From Desulfatibacillum alkenivorans DSM 16219 (GTDB taxonomy: Bacteria > Desulfobacterota > Desulfobacteria > Desulfobacterales > Desulfatibacillaceae), in the NCBI RefSeq assembly GCF_900142135.1, contig NZ_FQZU01000002.1:62001-126000 (forward strand): a DNA stretch of 64,000 bases. The letters run 5' to 3'. Position numbers and translations under genes: made by a program. Shown here piece after piece: positions 41,881 to 50,077 of this stretch; position 1 is the first letter of the stretch; each line of letters begins with the position of its first letter. Below the pieces are notes generated by a model that was given only the letters and a program-made list of their open reading frames with translations, did not search any database and had not been told where the DNA came from.

Positions 41881-43440
41881 GTGAGCGCAAAGGATCTGCT
41901 GCTTGCCATAGACAACGGAACCCAGAGCATCAAAGCCCTGCTTTTCGACCCGGAGGGAAACCTCCTGGCCAAGGAGCAGGTGCATTTTGAGCCGTACTTT
42001 TCCCAAAAACCGGGCTGGACCGAGCAGGACCCGTTGGTCTACTGGAACTCGTTGTGCACGGCCTGCCAGAGGTTGTGGAAACGGGAAGGGGTGGATAAAT
42101 CCCGCATTGCCGGGGTTTCCCTGACCACCCAGCGGTCCAGCGTCATCAACGTGGACGGCAAGGGAAATCCGCTCCGGCCCGCCATGCTGTGGCTGGATCA
42201 GCGCAAGACGGAAAACCATCCGGGCGCCGGACCTTTCTGGAACGCCCTGTTCACCGTCGCCGGCGCCAAGTCCACGGTGGATCATTTTCTTTCCGAGGCG
42301 CAGTCCTCCTGGATCATGACCCGGCAGCCGGAAATCTGGAAGAACACCCACAAATACCTGCTTTTGTCAGGCTACCTGACCTTCAAGCTGCTGGACAAAT
42401 TCGTGGATTCCACGTCCAGCCAGGTGGGGTACATTCCCTTCAACTATCGCAAGCTCAAATGGGCCAATTCCCTGGACTTCCGGTGGAGAGCCCAAGGCTT
42501 GAAGCCCCGGCAAATGCCGGAGCTCATCGAGGCGGCCAAGGTTTTGGGAGAGATTACTTCCCAGGCCTCGGAGGCCACGGGCATTCCCAAAGGGCTGCCG
42601 CTCATAGCGGGCGCTGCGGACAAGGCCTGCGAGGTGCTCGGCTCGGGAGGCCTGGAGCCCTCCCTGGGCTGCCTCAGCTACGGCACGACGGCCACCATCA
42701 ACGTGGCCAGCAAAAAGCCGGTCTCGCCGTTTTGGCTGGCGCCGCCGTATCCCGCCGCCATACCCGGCGCCTACAATATCGAGGTGGAAATTTTTCGCGG
42801 ATATTGGATGGTAAGCTGGTTCAAAAAGGAGTTCGGCTTTGAAGAGCGCATGGAAGCCATGGAAAAAGGCACGGAGCCGGAAATCCTGTTCGAAAAGCTG
42901 GTGAAGGAAGCCCCGCCCGGCTCCATGGGATTGATGCTTCAGCCTTACTGGACCCCGGGCATCAAGCATCCGGGACCGGAGGGCAAGGGCGCGATCATCG
43001 GGTTCGGCGACGTGCACACCAGGGCTCACGTCTACCGCTCCATCCTGGAAGGGCTGGCCTACGCCTTGCGGGAGGGCAAGGAACGCTTGGAAAAACGCAC
43101 CGGGACTCCCATCAACCGGCTGGCGGTCTCCGGCGGAGGATCCCAGAGCGACAGCGCCATGCAGATTACGGCCGACGTGTTCGGCCTGCCTGCGGTGCGG
43201 CCCCATTTGTACGAAACCTCGGGCCTTGGCGCGGCCATGATCGCCGCCGTGGGGCTTGGCCTGCACAAGGATTTTGATCAGGCCGTCTCCGCCATGACAA
43301 GGCCCGGCGCCGAGTTTCTTCCCATTGAGGAAAACCGTCAACTTTACCATCGCCTGTACAAGGAAGTCTTTCTTAAAATGTACAAAAGGCTGGGCCCCAT
43401 TTACAAAAGCATCCGGGACATCACGGGATATCCTTCTTGA
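41881..43440 (+). CDS. FGGY-family carbohydrate kinase (glycerol kinase-like)
   Basis: 519 residues, the FGGY length. The N-terminal domain starts AIDNGTQSIKALLFD (phosphate 1) and has WTEQDP; the middle has AGAADKACEVLG and LSYGTTATINVAS (phosphate 2); the C-terminal domain has RSILEGLAYALR and SGGGSQSDSAMQI (adenosine). The GWTEQDP motif is common in glycerol and xylulose kinases. Glycerol is a fair guess from its neighbours (glpD), but other polyols are not excluded. The start is GTG at 41881, preceded by GGGGGGAG. It is the last gene of the fadR operon. No terminator seen; repeats follow. Confidence 0.85.
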   Translation: MSAKDLLLAIDNGTQSIKALLFDPEGNLLAKEQVHFEPYFSQKPGWTEQDPLVYWNSLCTACQRLWKREGVDKSRIAGVSLTTQRSSVINVDGKGNPLRPAMLWLDQRKTENHPGAGPFWNALFTVAGAKSTVDHFLSEAQSSWIMTRQPEIWKNTHKYLLLSGYLTFKLLDKFVDSTSSQVGYIPFNYRKLKWANSLDFRWRAQGLKPRQMPELIEAAKVLGEITSQASEATGIPKGLPLIAGAADKACEVLGSGGLEPSLGCLSYGTTATINVASKKPVSPFWLAPPYPAAIPGAYNIEVEIFRGYWMVSWFKKEFGFEERMEAMEKGTEPEILFEKLVKEAPPGSMGLMLQPYWTPGIKHPGPEGKGAIIGFGDVHTRAHVYRSILEGLAYALREGKERLEKRTGTPINRLAVSGGGSQSDSAMQITADVFGLPAVRPHLYETSGLGAAMIAAVGLGLHKDFDQAVSAMTRPGAEFLPIEENRQLYHRLYKEVFLKMYKRLGPIYKSIRDITGYPS

Positions 43441-43580
43441 CGCCAAATCGGGTTAAGGCGGGAGTAGGGCAACTGGTGAATCTCAAGGCGCCTATTTTGT
43501 TGGGTTTCGCGGCATGATATCGGCCTTTTATTGCGCCTGAACAAGATGCATTTAAAGTTATTTCAGCATCCTTTTTCATC

Positions 43581-43630
43581 GCTCTACCCAACCTACGTCC
43601 TATCCTTGTGCGACGTAGGTTGGGTAGAGC
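43581..43630. repeat. CGTAGGTTGGGTAGAGC inverted repeat
   Basis: A perfect 19-bp inverted repeat (GCTCTACCCAACCTACGTC at 43581-43599 with its complement at 43612-43630) with a 12-base loop. GTTGGGTTTCG (43499-43509) and GCGAAACCCAACA (43700-43712) flank it, the usual surround of this widely spread intergenic repeat. The gap 43441-43777 holds little else. Confidence 0.9.
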
Positions 43631-43742
43631 TTGAACAATGCTTCATAGGAAGCCTGTCTATGTTGCGCCGGATTAATGGTCAAAACCGGAAACCTATGTG
43701 CGAAACCCAACAAAAATAATGCCTTGGAATTCAATTACTTGT

Positions 43743-43771
43743 TTGAACGCAACTTGGGATTATAGTATAAA
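43743..43771 (+). promoter_or_regulatory. Promoter placed for a leaderless transcript
   Basis: TTGAAC (43743-43748), 17 bases, TATAAA (43766-43771). The ATG of the next gene lies at 43778, seven bases past the -10 box, where transcription would start. No ribosome binding site exists before the ATG. Confidence 0.55.
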
Positions 43772-43777
43772 CGCCTT

Positions 43778-45385
43778 ATGCAAAACAGTCGCGCCCTCAT
43801 ACTTTGGGCTATTGGCCTTGGACTGATTTCATTCGGGTTGTATTGGCAGACGATTCATTTCGGCGCCGTCAATCTGGACGATCCCTGGTATCTGGTTTCC
43901 AACCCCCAGGTCAACCAGGGCTTGAGCTGGCAGGCCGTCAAGCATGCTTTCGGCCCGGAGCAGGCCACATACTGGCATCCCTTGGCCACCCTTTCGGCCA
44001 TGACCGACTTTTCCCTGTTCGGGCCCCGCCCCGGGGGGCACCACTTTTCCAGCGCACTCATTCATGCGGCGACCGCCGCCCTTTTTTTTCTGGCCCTTCA
44101 CGCCATGACCCGCCAGCTCTGGCCCAGCCTTTTGGCGGCCTTGCTGTTCGCCGTGCATCCCATCAATGTGGAGGCCGTGTGCTGGCTGACGCAGCGCAAA
44201 ACCATCCTGACCGGATTGTTTTGTGCAGCGGCCCTTTTATCCTACGCCCATTACGCCCGCAAGCCAGGCTTCTTAAGATATTTGTGGGTATTCGTACTCT
44301 CCGGATTTTGCGTCATGTCCAAGCCTTCGGCTGCGCCCCTGCCCATCGCCTTGCTTTTGATCGATTATTGGCCTTTGCGCCGGCTTCCCCAATCCGGCCC
44401 GGGGCGGCTGATCCTGGAAAAAATCCCCCTGCTTTGCCTGAGCCTGTTAACCATGATCATGACCTATATTACCGGCCTGCCTTACGGCGGCTTAAATCTG
44501 GTCCACGGCGTTCCCATGTTGCTGAGGCTGGAAAACGCGTTCGTTGCGACGATCGTGTATCTGGGCAAGTTTTTTTACTCCACGGGCCCCACGGTGTACG
44601 TGCCGTTCCCCGGCGCCCTCCCTTGGTGGAAGCCGGTCTTAGCCCTATTGCTGATTGCCGCCATGACGGCCCTGGCGCTCCGATTTTGCAAAAAGGCCCC
44701 GCAGTTGATCGTGGGCCTGCTTTGGTTCTTGGTTTTTTTAACCCCGGTCATCGGGGTGATTCAGGCGGGCGTGTTTCCTGCCTGGGCGGATCGTTACGCC
44801 TATTTGCCTTATTGGGGATTGTACATCGCCGCCGCCTGGACCATATTCTCCCTAAAAAAGGCCGACTTCGGGTTCGAAAAATGGGCCACCGCCCTGGCTG
44901 CGGTCTGGGTTTGCCTGCTGGGCTTCTCAGCCTGGACCCAGGCCGGGGCGTGGGCCAATGACGTCGCCCTGTTCAGCCGGGCCGTCCGGAATGTTCCCAA
45001 CAGCCTGATGCTGCGGCATAATTACGGGGTCGCCCTTATGGGGGACGGACGATACGGCGAGGCAGTGGATCAATATGAAAAAGCCCTGGCTCTTATTTCC
45101 CCAAAAGACGGGCCGGGGTATCCGGCGTATCTTCGTTTCAGCCTGGGCAACGCGCATTTGGGAAACAAGGACGCCGCCTCGGCCGAGCGGGAATATAAGG
45201 CGGCCATCGCCCTGGCGCCCCGGTTTTTTCAGGCGTACAATAACCTGGGCCTTGTTTATTGGGGCAGGGGGCTGGAAAATAAAGCGCAAGCGTGTTTTAA
45301 CAAGGCCTTGGAGATAAACCCAAATTTTCAGGACGCTAAAAATAACCTGGAAGACATGGGGCGAAGCAGGGAAGCGCCGAATTAG
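43778..45385 (+). CDS. TMTC-like membrane glycosyltransferase-type protein with TPR repeats
   Basis: 535 residues. About ten membrane segments (about 8-400) and then TPR repeats (about 410-530). The GT-C layout is visible: acidic pair in the first loop (VNLDDPWYL, about 30-38), HPINVEAVCWLTQRK (about 127-141) and IDYWPL. This is the arrangement of TMTC-type O-mannosyltransferases and related bacterial PMT/TPR proteins, which use polyprenyl-phosphate sugars. Transfer to extracytoplasmic protein is a reasonable guess. It ends 14 bases before a paralogous gene. The promoter is placed so that the mRNA may have no leader. Confidence 0.78.
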   Translation: MQNSRALILWAIGLGLISFGLYWQTIHFGAVNLDDPWYLVSNPQVNQGLSWQAVKHAFGPEQATYWHPLATLSAMTDFSLFGPRPGGHHFSSALIHAATAALFFLALHAMTRQLWPSLLAALLFAVHPINVEAVCWLTQRKTILTGLFCAAALLSYAHYARKPGFLRYLWVFVLSGFCVMSKPSAAPLPIALLLIDYWPLRRLPQSGPGRLILEKIPLLCLSLLTMIMTYITGLPYGGLNLVHGVPMLLRLENAFVATIVYLGKFFYSTGPTVYVPFPGALPWWKPVLALLLIAAMTALALRFCKKAPQLIVGLLWFLVFLTPVIGVIQAGVFPAWADRYAYLPYWGLYIAAAWTIFSLKKADFGFEKWATALAAVWVCLLGFSAWTQAGAWANDVALFSRAVRNVPNSLMLRHNYGVALMGDGRYGEAVDQYEKALALISPKDGPGYPAYLRFSLGNAHLGNKDAASAEREYKAAIALAPRFFQAYNNLGLVYWGRGLENKAQACFNKALEINPNFQDAKNNLEDMGRSREAPN

Positions 45386-45399
45386 GCGCCGGAGCGACT

Positions 45400-47403
45400 A
45401 TGCTGGAGGGGGGCGTGAAAAAGCTGAGCCGGGAGTGGGGGATAGGGCTGGGACTGATCGCCCTGGCCGTCCTGTTGGTCTATTATCCCGTATTCGACTT
45501 CAGCCTGATATCCGCGGGGGATTACCAGGTTATATTCGGCAATCCCATCGTGCGCTCCGGCCTCTCCATGGAGGATTGGCCTCAAATTCTCGGCCTGGAA
45601 AGCGGCAAGCCCTGGGGGCCTTTGGCCGCATTAGTCCACGCCGCCGTGTTCAGGCTTTTCAAAGACTCTGCGGCCGCCCACCATCTGGTCAATGTGGGCG
45701 TGCATTTGATCAATTCCTGGCTTGTGCTGCTTATTTTAAGCCTCTCCACCGGGGATAAAAGGAAAAGCATCCTGACCGCCCTGTTTTTCGCCATCCTGCC
45801 GGTCAGCGTGGGCGCGGCCGCCTGGATCGCCCAATTGCGGGCCTTGCTTTGCGCCATGTTCTGCTTGGCCGGCGTTTTTATTTACGTCCTCAAAAAAGGG
45901 GTGGGCGGCCGGCTGTGGCCGGCCGCCGTGTTGTTGTGCCATGTCATCGCCCTGTTATGCGGCCCTGAAGCCATTGCCTTTCCCTTCATGCTTGTCATCC
46001 TGGATTACTGGCCGCTGGGCCGGATGGATGATGGCGCCGGATCAAAAACCTCTTTCCGGGGAAAAATTCCTCTGCTGATTGCTTCCGCCATGGGCATGGC
46101 CTTGGCCTTAATCCCTTATCGCTCCCTTGAGTGGAATGCCGGAATAACGGACCTTTTTTACAGTCAGCTCGGCCATATTTTCTATTGCCTGAAAATGATT
46201 TTCTCCCCGGAAGGGATGACGATTTTTTACCCTTACTTCGTCGAACCAATTCCTTACGCCCTGAAGATTTTTCAATCCGTGATCCTGTTGATGACCTGGC
46301 TCATATACAAGGCGCGGGAAAAGCGCCCGGCCCTTTGGGCGGGCTGGCTTTGGTTTCTGTTCGTTCAGTTTGGAACGCCTTTTTGGCTGCAAAGCCCGGC
46401 CGAGTTCATTTTTGCGGATTGGCACGTCTACCTGCCGTCCATCGGGCTTATTTGGGCGGTGGTCTGGCTGTTTCCCTCTTATGAAAAGACGGCCCATTTC
46501 AGAACCAAGGTTCTCGCCTTGGTCTTGGTCGCCGCCCTGGTCCCCAACTATCTGGCGGCCCGCGATTACCTGAACTCCTGGAGGAGCGACAGGGAGGCTT
46601 TTATGCGGAATCTCCGTTTTTATCTGGATTATCCGCCCTCTCTGGTCGGCCTGGCAAATTGGCTTAATGCCAATGGATATGAAGAGCTTGCCTTTTCACG
46701 ATTTTATAAGGCGGTGGAGGTTGATCCCGGCTACGCGCCGGCCCATTATTATCTGGCCAACGCCCTGGCCGCCAAGGGCGACTATGCCGGAGCCGAAGCC
46801 CACTATCGGGAAGCCCTCCGCTTGAAGCCCGGCAACCTGCGCGCTTTAAGCCGCCTGGGCGCTCTGCTGACCCGCATGGGGAGGCCTGACGAGGCGGTTC
46901 CCCTATTGGAGAAGGCGCTCCGCGCCGACCCGGCGGGAGAAGAGCCGCTGACCACCCTGGCCGGAGCGCTGGCGTCCCTGGACATGCTCCATCAGGCGGA
47001 AAAATATTATAGGACGGCCTTGGGTCTGCATCCAAACTCCGGGGCGGCCGCCCAGGGATTGGCCGGAGTGCTGGTTCGCACAGGACGTCCGGAGGAAGCC
47101 GCGCCCTTATTGGAAAAGAATCTCGCCATGGGCTTTAACAAGGCCGAAACCCATTTCTCCCTGGGGGACGTCTACCTGCAAGTGCGGGACTATCCCCAGG
47201 CAGCCTCCCAGTTTCGCATGGCCATAGCCGAAGATCCCGGCCTGGCCAAGGCCCATAACAGCCTGGGTGCGGTCCTGCTTGTGATGGGCAGGAAGCAGGA
47301 AGCCATGGAGCAGTTCTCCAAAGCCCTGGACCTGGACCCCAACTACGCCATGGCCCGGAAAAACCTGGAGTATGTGCAAAAGCTGATCTCCAGCGGAAAA
47401 TGA
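45400..47403 (+). CDS. TMTC-like membrane TPR protein, paralog with degenerate acidic motif
   Basis: 667 residues. The same layout as the previous gene: membrane segments (about 15-390) followed by a longer TPR array (about 410-660, at least six repeats). ILDYWPLGR and the WIAQLRALL region match HPINVEAVCWLTQRK by position, but His and the acidic DD pair are not kept: the first loop reads LISAGDYQV. It may be an inactive or changed partner, or act on a different donor. Start ATG at 45400 lies 14 bases after the previous stop, with GGCGCCGGAG upstream. An operon with its paralog is likely. Confidence 0.75.
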   Translation: MLEGGVKKLSREWGIGLGLIALAVLLVYYPVFDFSLISAGDYQVIFGNPIVRSGLSMEDWPQILGLESGKPWGPLAALVHAAVFRLFKDSAAAHHLVNVGVHLINSWLVLLILSLSTGDKRKSILTALFFAILPVSVGAAAWIAQLRALLCAMFCLAGVFIYVLKKGVGGRLWPAAVLLCHVIALLCGPEAIAFPFMLVILDYWPLGRMDDGAGSKTSFRGKIPLLIASAMGMALALIPYRSLEWNAGITDLFYSQLGHIFYCLKMIFSPEGMTIFYPYFVEPIPYALKIFQSVILLMTWLIYKAREKRPALWAGWLWFLFVQFGTPFWLQSPAEFIFADWHVYLPSIGLIWAVVWLFPSYEKTAHFRTKVLALVLVAALVPNYLAARDYLNSWRSDREAFMRNLRFYLDYPPSLVGLANWLNANGYEELAFSRFYKAVEVDPGYAPAHYYLANALAAKGDYAGAEAHYREALRLKPGNLRALSRLGALLTRMGRPDEAVPLLEKALRADPAGEEPLTTLAGALASLDMLHQAEKYYRTALGLHPNSGAAAQGLAGVLVRTGRPEEAAPLLEKNLAMGFNKAETHFSLGDVYLQVRDYPQAASQFRMAIAEDPGLAKAHNSLGAVLLVMGRKQEAMEQFSKALDLDPNYAMARKNLEYVQKLISSGK

Positions 47404-47487
47404 CAATGTAAAAACATGGCTTCCGGCATTGGTTCCGGCTTGTTTGACGAGACCCATATTTTTTGGGAAGATAAAGGTTGAAGGGGG

Positions 47488-48843
47488 ATGCGTCGCAAAA
47501 AAAAGGAGGATTTGCTCCCCCAAAGCGGAAACCTTTATGTGATCAGGCGAGAGGCGAATAAACCCATGGCAGTATACCCGCAGCATCAAATAACCATCAA
47601 CGGCGAAAAAAAGGGCCTCCAGGCCAAAGGAAAGCCCGGGTTCGACCTTAGATACGGAAAGTATTCGGAAATTATCACCCCGGAGTATGAATTTGCATTC
47701 AACCTGAACGGCGAGATTAAATTCATCAAGGGCAGAACCATGGAGTGGCCCCATCCCTTTGAGCAGTTAAAGCGGACCGACGGCAACGACTGGGTTTACT
47801 ACTCCTGCGGAAAAGAGGGCGGAGAACGGGGCGTCATATTCTGGCTGGGCGAGTATTACCTGCCCTGCCTGCCCTATCCCAACAATTCCCTGGACCGGGC
47901 TGAGTATTTTTCCAATCCCGTTGTGATGAAGGCCCTGGGCGCCTGGTCCATGCTGTTCGGAACCCTTTACGAACTCCAGGCCAACGGCCTCCAGCCCGGA
48001 GACAAGGACCTGGTGGAGCGCATTCTGGCCCACGACGACAATACTCTGTACCAGCGCTCCAAGCGCCTTCAGGAGATTATCGGCGGCAGGGTGAGCGTGC
48101 TTCCCCCGGACACCCGGCACGTGGATTACGAAGTCGTTCCCCTTTCCATATCCCAGGGATGCCTGTACCATTGCGATTTCTGCTGCGTGAAGTCTTCCAA
48201 CAAGTTTCAGGTGCGGGAAAAAGAGGATATCCTCAAGCAAATCAAAAGCCTCAAGGAGTTTTTCGGCCGCAACCTGGAAAATTACCGCGGGTTGTTTTTA
48301 GGAGATCATGACGCTCTGGCAGCCGGCGAGGAAGCGATCACCTTCGCCGTCAAGGAAGCCAAGGAAGTCCTGGACATTGGGGGGAGCGGAGCGCAACAGC
48401 CTTTGCTGTTTTTCTTCGGAAGCGTGGGCGCCTTCCTCAAATCAAAGCCCACGCTCATGGACGCCCTGAACCGGTCCGGCTTTCGCGTCTATATCAACCT
48501 GGGCTTCGAATCCGTAGACCCGGAAACCCTCAAGTTCATCAAAAAGCCCATCACCCGGGAAAAGGTGTTGGAAGCCTTTGAAAAAATGCATGCCGTGAAT
48601 GCCCGGTATGAAAATGTTGAAGTCACCGGCAATTTTCTCATGGGGGAACGGTTGCCCCAAGGCCATTTTCCGGCCCTGGAGGATCTGCTGAAAAACGCTC
48701 CGGGCCCTTCGCGGGGCAAGGGGGCGGTGTATCTTTCCCCCTTGAAAAACAGGGGGGAGGACGAGCAATTGCTGGACCGCTATTTTGATTTGAAAAGCAT
48801 CAGCCGACTGCCGGTGTTCGTGTACCTGATCCAAAGGCTTTAA
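47488..48843 (+). CDS. Radical SAM protein, unknown substrate
   Basis: 451 residues. The iron-sulfur motif CLYHCDFC (about 224-231) gives CxxxCxxC. An N-terminal domain of about 210 residues with many aromatic residues comes before it and is not recognised. After the cluster come the radical SAM barrel (YRGLFLGDHDALA, INLGFESVDPETLKFIKKP) and no clear SPASM cysteines. GFESVDPETLKFI is like B12-free oxidoreductase-type family members. ATG at 47488 follows GAAGGGGG with a very short gap. It is 85 bases after the TMTC-like pair, so a joint role in modifying envelope proteins or glycans can be proposed but not shown. Confidence 0.8.
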   Translation: MRRKKKEDLLPQSGNLYVIRREANKPMAVYPQHQITINGEKKGLQAKGKPGFDLRYGKYSEIITPEYEFAFNLNGEIKFIKGRTMEWPHPFEQLKRTDGNDWVYYSCGKEGGERGVIFWLGEYYLPCLPYPNNSLDRAEYFSNPVVMKALGAWSMLFGTLYELQANGLQPGDKDLVERILAHDDNTLYQRSKRLQEIIGGRVSVLPPDTRHVDYEVVPLSISQGCLYHCDFCCVKSSNKFQVREKEDILKQIKSLKEFFGRNLENYRGLFLGDHDALAAGEEAITFAVKEAKEVLDIGGSGAQQPLLFFFGSVGAFLKSKPTLMDALNRSGFRVYINLGFESVDPETLKFIKKPITREKVLEAFEKMHAVNARYENVEVTGNFLMGERLPQGHFPALEDLLKNAPGPSRGKGAVYLSPLKNRGEDEQLLDRYFDLKSISRLPVFVYLIQRL

Positions 48844-48938
48844 AAGGGGAGAGGCGAAAAAAAAGAAGGGGTATACAAGAACTTATGAACGTTGGATTCA
48901 TTATCTATGCAACTACCTGAAAAGGTTAATGTAAATCC

Positions 48939-49679
48939 ATGGAATGCTTTGATGACTACATTGTTTATGTTGATGAAAGCGGTGACCATGGACTGGAGTC
49001 TATTGATAAGAACTATCCGGTATTCGTCTTGGCTTTTTGTATTTTTAAAAAAAATTCGTATGCTGAATGCATTGCTCCCAACATAGTCAAATTTAAGTTT
49101 AAATACTTTGGACACGATCAGGTTGTTTTACATGAACGTGACATAAGGAAATCAAAAGATTGTTTTCGAATTTTACAAAATAGTCAAATAAGACAATCAT
49201 TTATGGCCGATCTCAATACCTTGGTGGAAACCTGTGAGTTTGTACTTATTGCGAGTGCGATAGACAAAAAACGCCTTCTCGATAGATACAGTTTTCCAAA
49301 CAATCCTTATGACATAGCTTTAACCTTTGGGTTGGAACGAGTATTTCTATTTCTGCAAAGCAACGTGAAATCCGAAACTGGAAAAACCCACTTGGTTTTT
49401 GAAAGTAGAGGACGAAAGGAAGACAAAGATTTGGAGTTAGAGTTTCGGCGTGTATGCAGTCGAAACGCCACGGGCAAAGCGCTTCCTTTCGAAATTATTC
49501 TAGCCGATAAAAAAACCAATTCTGCGGGGTTGCAACTAGCTGATTTGATAGCAAGACCCATTGGCAGGCACATCTTGAAACCCAAACAGGAAAATAGAGC
49601 ATACGACGTCATTAAAAAGAAATTTAACTGCAATCAAAGGGGAGATTTCCTTGGCTGGGGACTGAAAGTGTTTCCCTAA
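48939..49679 (+). CDS. DUF3800 domain protein
   Basis: 246 residues. The family signature is clear: YVDESGDHG near the start (about 9-17), a middle acidic site and LQLADLIARPIGR near the end (about 207-219). The conserved acids and fold suggest a nuclease-like (RNase H-type) enzyme; function is not settled, and members are often found in mobile or defence-related regions. It is AT-rich relative to its neighbours and ends a non-core patch. The ribosome binding site is weak (AAAAGG 14 bases before ATG). It stands alone. Confidence 0.85.
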   Translation: MECFDDYIVYVDESGDHGLESIDKNYPVFVLAFCIFKKNSYAECIAPNIVKFKFKYFGHDQVVLHERDIRKSKDCFRILQNSQIRQSFMADLNTLVETCEFVLIASAIDKKRLLDRYSFPNNPYDIALTFGLERVFLFLQSNVKSETGKTHLVFESRGRKEDKDLELEFRRVCSRNATGKALPFEIILADKKTNSAGLQLADLIARPIGRHILKPKQENRAYDVIKKKFNCNQRGDFLGWGLKVFP

Positions 49680-50077
49680 AAAAGCGAAAAGCCCCGGTAT
49701 TCACCGAAGCCAAGCGCCGACCGAGCATTCCCAGTCCATTTATATCCATATTAGTATTCATGATTTTATGGCTTGTCAATAAAAATGAATTTAGGGGATG
49801 TCATATTTATTAATAGATCTCCCGAGATCGTATCCATACTGAACCTCCCAAACATTTTTCAATTCACTTGATTAACGCCTTTTCTCGCCGCTTGTTTTGT
49901 CCCAGAGCCTTGCACCGGAAATGTCGGGTTGCTGCGCACGGGCTTGCCATACTTCGGGTTCGGATGCGGCATACCAGCGTTTTTGTGATTCAAATTTCAT
50001 TGCGCCGCTTCGCGTAACCCGACCTTCATAATGTCTTGAAATCATGCATATTACAGCAGTCTGGAAGGCGTCTCCGA
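49680..50077. other. Short intergenic gap, nothing recognised
   Basis: About 400 bases between converging genes. I see no good hairpin terminator, repeat copy or frame with a start. The left part is AT-rich like the DUF3800 gene. Confidence 0.5.

Noticed and set aside
49800-50077. Possible insertion-sequence remnant
   Set aside because: No inverted ends, target duplication or transposase fragment could be seen.
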